Below are positions 30,803 through 34,892 of a DNA stretch of 34,892 nucleotides, piece by piece. The stretch is from positions 1 to 34,892 of the forward strand of contig NZ_KB910966.1 of assembly GCF_000383235.1 (NCBI RefSeq), in the 5' to 3' direction. Every line of letters starts with the position of its first letter. Within the stretch, counting starts at the first letter, position 1. The DNA is from Bacillus sp. 123MFChir2. Its GTDB lineage: Bacteria; Bacillota; Bacilli; Bacillales; Bacillaceae_G. Made by a program: the position numbers and the translations under genes. A model generated the notes under the pieces. That model saw only the letters and a list, made by a program, of their open reading frames with translations, was not told the DNA's origin and made no database searches.

Positions 30803-31807
30803 CTAACGATTTGACTTTACCTTATGATCTTCTACGCGATATAACTTTGCTGTCGGCTTTTCATCCAAATTTGTTACTTTATCATCGTTATACTCATCTA
30901 CAAAGTATAGTGGACGATTTTTCGTTTCATTAAAGATACGCCCTAAATACTCACCGATAATTCCAATTGAAATCAACTGTACTCCACCAAGGAATAAAAT
31001 CGCTGTCATCATCGATGGATATCCGCTTACAGATTCACCATACATCATCGTTTTAATAATAATCCAAAGCATATAGCAAAATGCGCCAAATGATACAGTA
31101 AATCCTAAGAAGGATGCGAGACGTAATGGGAACGTTGTAAAGGATGTGATTCCTTCAATTGCTAAATCCATTAGCTTAAAGTAATTCCATTTCGTTTCAC
31201 CAGCTGCGCGTGGGTCACGATCGAATAAAATTTCTTTCTTATTGTATCCAATCCAACTGAACATTCCTTTTGTATAACGCTGTGTTTCACGAATTTTCTT
31301 TAATGCTTCCACGCAACGTCTGTCCAGTAAGCGAAAATCTCCTGTGTTTTCTTGAATTGGGATTCTTGTTGTTTTCTTTAATAGGCTATAGAATTTTCCA
31401 GCCGTCCACTTTTTCGCCCAAGATTCTCCTGCACGAGAACGTCTTTTTGCATAAATATCATCATAGCCTTGCTCCCAATATTGAATCATTTCCGGGATTA
31501 ATTCTGGTGGATCTTGTAAATCAGCATCGATAATGATAACTGCATCCCCCATCGCATGATCAAGTCCTGCGATCATCGCTGTTTCTTTTCCAAAGTTACG
31601 AGATAAATCTACATAAGAAATACGATTATCGCGTAATCGAAACTCTTTAATAATATTTAATGTATTATCTTTACTTCCATCATTCACAAATAAAATCTCA
31701 AAGTTGTAATTTGGTACTGACTCAATTACACCTATCAAACGACTATACAGTTGATCAAGTACTTCTTCTTCGTTGTATGCCGGTACTAAAATTGTAATGG
31801 TCTTCAA
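30803..31807 (-). CDS. CsbB-like GT2 glycosyltransferase (undecaprenyl-phosphate sugar synthase)
   Basis: This 334-residue enzyme is a DPM1/CsbB-type GT2. The catalytic domain opens with TILVPAYNEEEVLDQLY, has FVNDGSKDNT and the metal-binding IDADLQDPPELI, and a conserved AAGETKWNYFKL before two C-terminal membrane helices. Relatives join a sugar from a UDP-sugar (GlcNAc in B. subtilis CsbB, glucose in others) to undecaprenyl phosphate at the inner face. Which sugar applies here is not known; the galU gene next door makes UDP-glucose possible. I chose TTG at 31807, eight bases after AAAGGGG, because the fold starts there; the frame to 31861 has no better start. Followed 12 bp later by gtrA. 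Confidence 0.92.
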   Translation of the reverse strand: MKTITILVPAYNEEEVLDQLYSRLIGVIESVPNYNFEILFVNDGSKDNTLNIIKEFRLRDNRISYVDLSRNFGKETAMIAGLDHAMGDAVIIIDADLQDPPELIPEMIQYWEQGYDDIYAKRRSRAGESWAKKWTAGKFYSLLKKTTRIPIQENTGDFRLLDRRCVEALKKIRETQRYTKGMFSWIGYNKKEILFDRDPRAAGETKWNYFKLMDLAIEGITSFTTFPLRLASFLGFTVSFGAFCYMLWIIIKTMMYGESVSGYPSMMTAILFLGGVQLISIGIIGEYLGRIFNETKNRPLYFVDEYNDDKVTNLDEKPTAKLYRVEDHKVKSNR

Positions 31808-31862
31808 AGAAGGTACCCCTTTCTTTTCAAATTTTCTACGTAAAGAACAATTTATAAGCACA

Positions 31863-31928
31863 GATTAGACATAGTAAATTGGATGTTTTCCTTAGAATAC
31901 CTCATTCCCCAATTCACTATGTCTAATC
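31863..31928. other. 20-bp inverted repeat between galU and the GT2 gene
   Basis: GATTAGACATAGTAAATTGG (31863-31882) and CCAATTCACTATGTCTAATC (31909-31928) pair at 19 of 20 positions around a 26-nt loop. In the minus-strand RNA the odd position is a G-U pair. There is no U-run on either strand, so it is not a standard terminator. It could be an RNA processing or stabilising hairpin separating galU from the GT2-gtrA message. Confidence 0.7.
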
Positions 31929-31946
31929 CTGCACATCTATCAATAA

Positions 31947-32837
31947 TTAATTTTTAACTGCTTTCCCTTGTTCTTGAACAAGTTTTTGCATAATTTGTAG
32001 TAAATCTTCTTTTAATTCTTCGTGTTGCAATGCCATTTCAATTGTTGTTTGAATAAAACCAAGTTTTTCACCAACATCATAACGTGTTCCTTCAAAATCG
32101 TAAGCGAATACACGTTGAATTTCATTTAGATTTTGGATTGCATCCGTTAATTGAATTTCACCGCCAGCACCGATATGTTGCTCTTCTAAGAAGCGGAAGA
32201 TTTCAGGTGTTAAAATATAACGCCCCATAATCGCTAAATTTGAAGGTGCTGTACCTTGTGCTGGTTTTTCAACAAATTGTTTTACTTGATAACGACGACC
32301 ATCTTTTTCTAATGGGTCAATAATACCATAACGATGTGTTTCATTTTCCGGAACTGTTTGCACACCAATTACAGATGACAATGTTTTTTCATACTCATCG
32401 ATCAATTGTTTTAAACAAGGTGTTTCTGCTTGCACAATATCGTCTCCAAGTAATACAGCAAACGGCTCATCACCAATGAATTTGCGTGCACACCATACTG
32501 CATGTCCTAAACCTTTTGGTTCTTTTTGACGAATGTAGTGAATATCAACCATTTTAGAAGAAGCTTGTACTCTTTCAAGTAGCTCATACTTTTTCTTCTC
32601 TAATAAATTTTGTTCTAATTCAAATGCATTATCGAAGTGATCTTCAATTGCGCGCTTTCCTTTACCCGTAACGATAATAATATCTTCAATACCAGCAGCT
32701 ACTGCTTCTTCAACGATATATTGAATTGTTGGCTTATCAACAATCGGTAACATTTCCTTTGGCATCGCCTTGGTTGCTGGTAAAAAACGTGTTCCAAGAC
32801 CAGCAGCAGGGATAATGGCCTTTCTTACTTTTTTCAT
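31947..32837 (-). CDS. galU: UTP--glucose-1-phosphate uridylyltransferase GalU (GtaB)
   Basis: The 296-residue enzyme makes UDP-glucose from glucose 1-phosphate and UTP, the donor for glucosylation of teichoic acids and glycolipids. Family motifs are complete: the nucleotide-binding [20 protein letters not shown] (9-28), [37 protein letters not shown] and VEKPAQG. The ATG at 32837 follows AGAGGTTG; the open frame to 32882 is not needed. Its place in front of the GT2-gtrA pair supports a shared task in cell-surface glycosylation, although pgi, several kb away, is the metabolic source of its substrate. Confidence 0.95.
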   Translation of the reverse strand: MKKVRKAIIPAAGLGTRFLPATKAMPKEMLPIVDKPTIQYIVEEAVAAGIEDIIIVTGKGKRAIEDHFDNAFELEQNLLEKKKYELLERVQASSKMVDIHYIRQKEPKGLGHAVWCARKFIGDEPFAVLLGDDIVQAETPCLKQLIDEYEKTLSSVIGVQTVPENETHRYGIIDPLEKDGRRYQVKQFVEKPAQGTAPSNLAIMGRYILTPEIFRFLEEQHIGAGGEIQLTDAIQNLNEIQRVFAYDFEGTRYDVGEKLGFIQTTIEMALQHEELKEDLLQIMQKLVQEQGKAVKN

Positions 32838-32907
32838 ACTTACAACCTCTTTCTTTATTGGTCTATATGTGCATTTATACAATTATTTATTATTTAATTT
32901 GCCCTGT

Positions 32908-32955
32908 CTCAATACATTTATTGAGTAAATTTTATTTCTTTACAGGACATGTCCT
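32908..32955. promoter_or_regulatory. Inverted repeats in the galU upstream region
   Basis: The 364-bp gap 32838-33201 has no ORF worth naming. It contains CTCAATA...TATTGAG (32908-32925) and a perfect 12-bp palindrome AGGACATGTCCT (32944-32955), 70-120 bp upstream of galU. Either could be an operator; the promoter itself was not resolved. Confidence 0.4.
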
Positions 32956-33201
32956 ATCGAAAAACGCAACTTCTATATTATATATCTATTAATCTAAGCA
33001 TTATGTTACATTTTTCTTACATGTTTGTCTTTTCACTTATCGAAAATGATACTTCCTACAAATTCTACATGATTGCTTCTTTATTCGTCAAGGTTACTTA
33101 GAATTTATAGCAACTAACAAATTTATCTATTTATTTTCTTACAGGAAATCTAATGTTAAGTATACGTGATTAAATACACGTGTCAAAAACAAAAGATTTG
33201 A

Positions 33202-34455
33202 CTATTCTTTTCTTTGACCGTACGCATATTTATATCTGTCTAAAAGTGCATAAAAAAGTATCAACATAGCAAGAAAATAACGCATTCCAATTGGTGGATC
33301 CAAGAAGATAGCAATTGCAATCGCAGATAGAACTACATGCCAAACGCTTCTCTCATCTAAATCGAAACAATACATTTTCTTACCATTTTCAAACACTTCA
33401 CTTAAAGAATGACTAAATACATGTGCCAGTAAAAAAACGATAACGATAACCATTAATACAGGATAGTGAACCTCAACAACTGGCGAGAATAGCAACATCA
33501 ATATTGTAACAAGCGCGAATTCAAATGCACTATTTTTTTGACATTTTTTAATTATCAAGAATGTAATTATTAACATAAGAACTACATAAACAAGATGCAA
33601 TTTACTAATTGGCACATGAGGAAGATACGTTTTCAAAACGCCTTTAAAAGAGCTGTCCCAAGGAGCACCGCCATGCATCTCATTGATTTTATTTACAACG
33701 AATAAATCTTTCGTTACATATTCCCAAACTACATTCCAACCAACTACATAAATGGTAATACTAGCCGTGACAATCGTCGTAATAACTGCACTAAGAAACA
33801 CTTTCCATTCTTTCTTGAATAGGAAATAAACAAGAAAAATACCTGGAAGTATTTTGAAACTAGTTGCTAAAACAATCGGAATCCCTGCTAGCCATTTATG
33901 TTTCGACTGATAAAAATAAAACGTTAAACATAATAAAAAGAAAATTAAACGATTTGACTGTCCCCAAAAGTAATCTGCATGCACAGGAAATAAAATAATT
34001 GCTACAGAAAATAAAAGATATTTTATCCCTTTTCCCGTTCCTTTGTAAGATGCTTGAATAACTAATATAACCCCAATTACAAATAGCATGCTATTGAAGG
34101 CAGTCCATAGGAATTTAGCCTTTTCATATGGAAAGGCAGCAAACCATGATAAAAATATCGCAAACTGCGGAGGATACATGTAATATCCTAAATCACCTTT
34201 TGTTCCACCATACAACTGACGAAATGTTTCCATTTGATGATCTAAATTGTATAGTAGATCAATCGAAGCATCATGCCAAATTGTATAGAAAGAATAATAA
34301 AAGAAGTGGAAATCGTCATATAATTGTACAAAAGGTTCTGGATGTATTATATGATTCCATAAAATTTTATAAAAAACAAAGTAACTCATAACTCCGAGTA
34401 AGATTATCATCGAAATAAGTTTAAATTTGTTTTCTGCCACATTGATTTTTACCAT
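33202..34455 (-). CDS. GT87-type (DUF2029) membrane glycosyltransferase
   Basis: This 417-residue protein has about 10-11 membrane segments and the GT87 pattern: an early loop with Asp-Asp (VQLYDDFHFFYYS), YYMYPPQFAIFLSWF, then GQSNRLIFFLLCLTFYFY and WLAGIPIVLATSFKILPGIFL. Known GT87 members, such as mycobacterial PimE, use polyprenyl-phosphate mannose at the outer face, so a lipid-linked donor is expected. The partner synthase could be the CsbB-like GT2. I chose the ATG at 34455, which follows GGAAGGGA; an ATG at 34473 is less well placed. It is transcribed in the same direction as galU, 364 bp upstream of it. Confidence 0.85.
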   Translation of the reverse strand: MVKINVAENKFKLISMIILLGVMSYFVFYKILWNHIIHPEPFVQLYDDFHFFYYSFYTIWHDASIDLLYNLDHQMETFRQLYGGTKGDLGYYMYPPQFAIFLSWFAAFPYEKAKFLWTAFNSMLFVIGVILVIQASYKGTGKGIKYLLFSVAIILFPVHADYFWGQSNRLIFFLLCLTFYFYQSKHKWLAGIPIVLATSFKILPGIFLVYFLFKKEWKVFLSAVITTIVTASITIYVVGWNVVWEYVTKDLFVVNKINEMHGGAPWDSSFKGVLKTYLPHVPISKLHLVYVVLMLIITFLIIKKCQKNSAFEFALVTILMLLFSPVVEVHYPVLMVIVIVFLLAHVFSHSLSEVFENGKKMYCFDLDERSVWHVVLSAIAIAIFLDPPIGMRYFLAMLILFYALLDRYKYAYGQRKE

Positions 34456-34598
34456 CAGTTCCCTTCCTCTCAACTCTATAAATATTACATATTCATATTT
34501 AAATTTCTAAACGAAAATTAGTTTGAATTCTCTAATTTTAATTTTAAACAGTTGTAATCAAAATCGTTCAAGTTTAACATATTACTTACTTATATATA

Positions 34599-34790
34599 GA
34601 TGCAAATTGAAAAACTAACATAAAAACCCTTTTCTTTTTCGGTGGGTGAGAGCAACTGGCCATGCATAGAGGCGGTCAGTTCCTTTTCCTGCCACGTGCA
34701 AAGTTTAAAACAAAGATAGACAGCAAGTAGCGGCCATGTTTTGTTCTGCATAGCAGCGACTTAGATGTTAAAAAGTCAACTTGTATTTAT
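34599..34790 (-). repeat. Dispersed MITE-like repeat, copy D
   Basis: About 190 bp in opposite orientation to copies A-C, and the most complete copy. On the minus strand it has AAGTTGACTTTTTAACATCT, AAGTCGCTGCTATGCAG, TTTGTTTTAAAC, GCACGTGGCAGGAAAAGG, CTGACCGCCTCTATGCATGG and CTCACCCACCG. Its left end (ATACAAGTTGACTTTTTAAC) and the reverse of its right end (ATGCAAATTGAAAAACTAAC) form imperfect terminal inverted repeats of about 20 bp. It lies upstream of the GT87 gene; nothing coding is supported in 34456-34892. Confidence 0.85.
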
Positions 34791-34850
34791 ATACAATCCC
34801 TAAAACATTAAGTATATCTTTGAAATCGTATATACTTTAAACATAAATAG

Positions 34851-34885
34851 AACAGAAGTCTTTAATATACTAAAGACTTCTGTTT
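34851..34885. terminator. Hairpin at the window edge, probable terminator
   Basis: AACAGAAGTCTTTA (34851-34864) pairs perfectly with TAAAGACTTCTGTT (34871-34884) around 6 nt. It probably ends a gene beyond the window; the U-run is weak on both strands, so direction is open. Confidence 0.55.
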
Positions 34886-34892
34886 CAGCTTA

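Overview
The window looks like chromosomal DNA of a Bacillus cereus-group Firmicute. It is AT-rich, with strong GGAGG-type ribosome binding sites and many TTG starts. It carries an AlkD whose W109, D113, R148 and W187 fall exactly at the positions known for the B. cereus enzyme, dispersed repeats of the kind known as bcr elements in this group, and a gene set close to the yug/kap region of B. subtilis. No phage, CRISPR array, tRNA or intact transposase was seen.

Layout. 1-420: the 5' end of a 16S rRNA gene on the minus strand with a boxA-like leader and two tandem promoters. 529-10562: an MgtC-family protein, then the yug block: the potassium channel yugO, yugN, pgi, yuzA, yugI, alaT-alaR, a D-2-hydroxyacid dehydrogenase, yugF, yugE and a decayed patB-type aminotransferase. 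10615-13306: an effector-binding protein, a SodC-like lipoprotein, an unlisted-size 56-residue membrane protein, kapB and kapD. 13321-20398: a bcr-like repeat, an ArsB/NhaD transporter, a small membrane protein, alkD, glycyl-tRNA synthetase behind a glycine T-box, a hotdog thioesterase, a secreted DUF4163/DUF3298-type protein and bioY behind a BirA-type operator.

The last 14 kb is devoted to surface glycans. A plus-strand operon (20552-24557) encodes a MurJ/Wzx-like flippase, a GT4 glycosyltransferase and an O-antigen-ligase/Wzy-like protein. It converges on a minus-strand block (24741-34455) with two large YfhO-family glycosyltransferases, a GtrA/GtcA-type flippase, a CsbB-like GT2 that should make an undecaprenyl-phosphate-linked sugar, GalU for UDP-glucose, and a GT87-type membrane glycosyltransferase. 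The minus block matches the known CsbB-GtcA-YfhO scheme: load sugar on a lipid carrier, flip it, transfer it outside the cell to a polymer such as lipoteichoic acid. It has two YfhO proteins for one CsbB and one GtrA.

Between genes the most notable structure is a family of about 185-bp elements present four times (near 8480, 16500, 24580 and 34600). They have a conserved core and imperfect terminal inverted repeats, so they look like a non-coding MITE-type element. A second family appears as a full and a short copy (13321 and 1265). I see no clear new defence or biosynthetic system. The best leads are the repeat family, the SodC-like protein that lost metal ligands, and the doubled YfhO locus.
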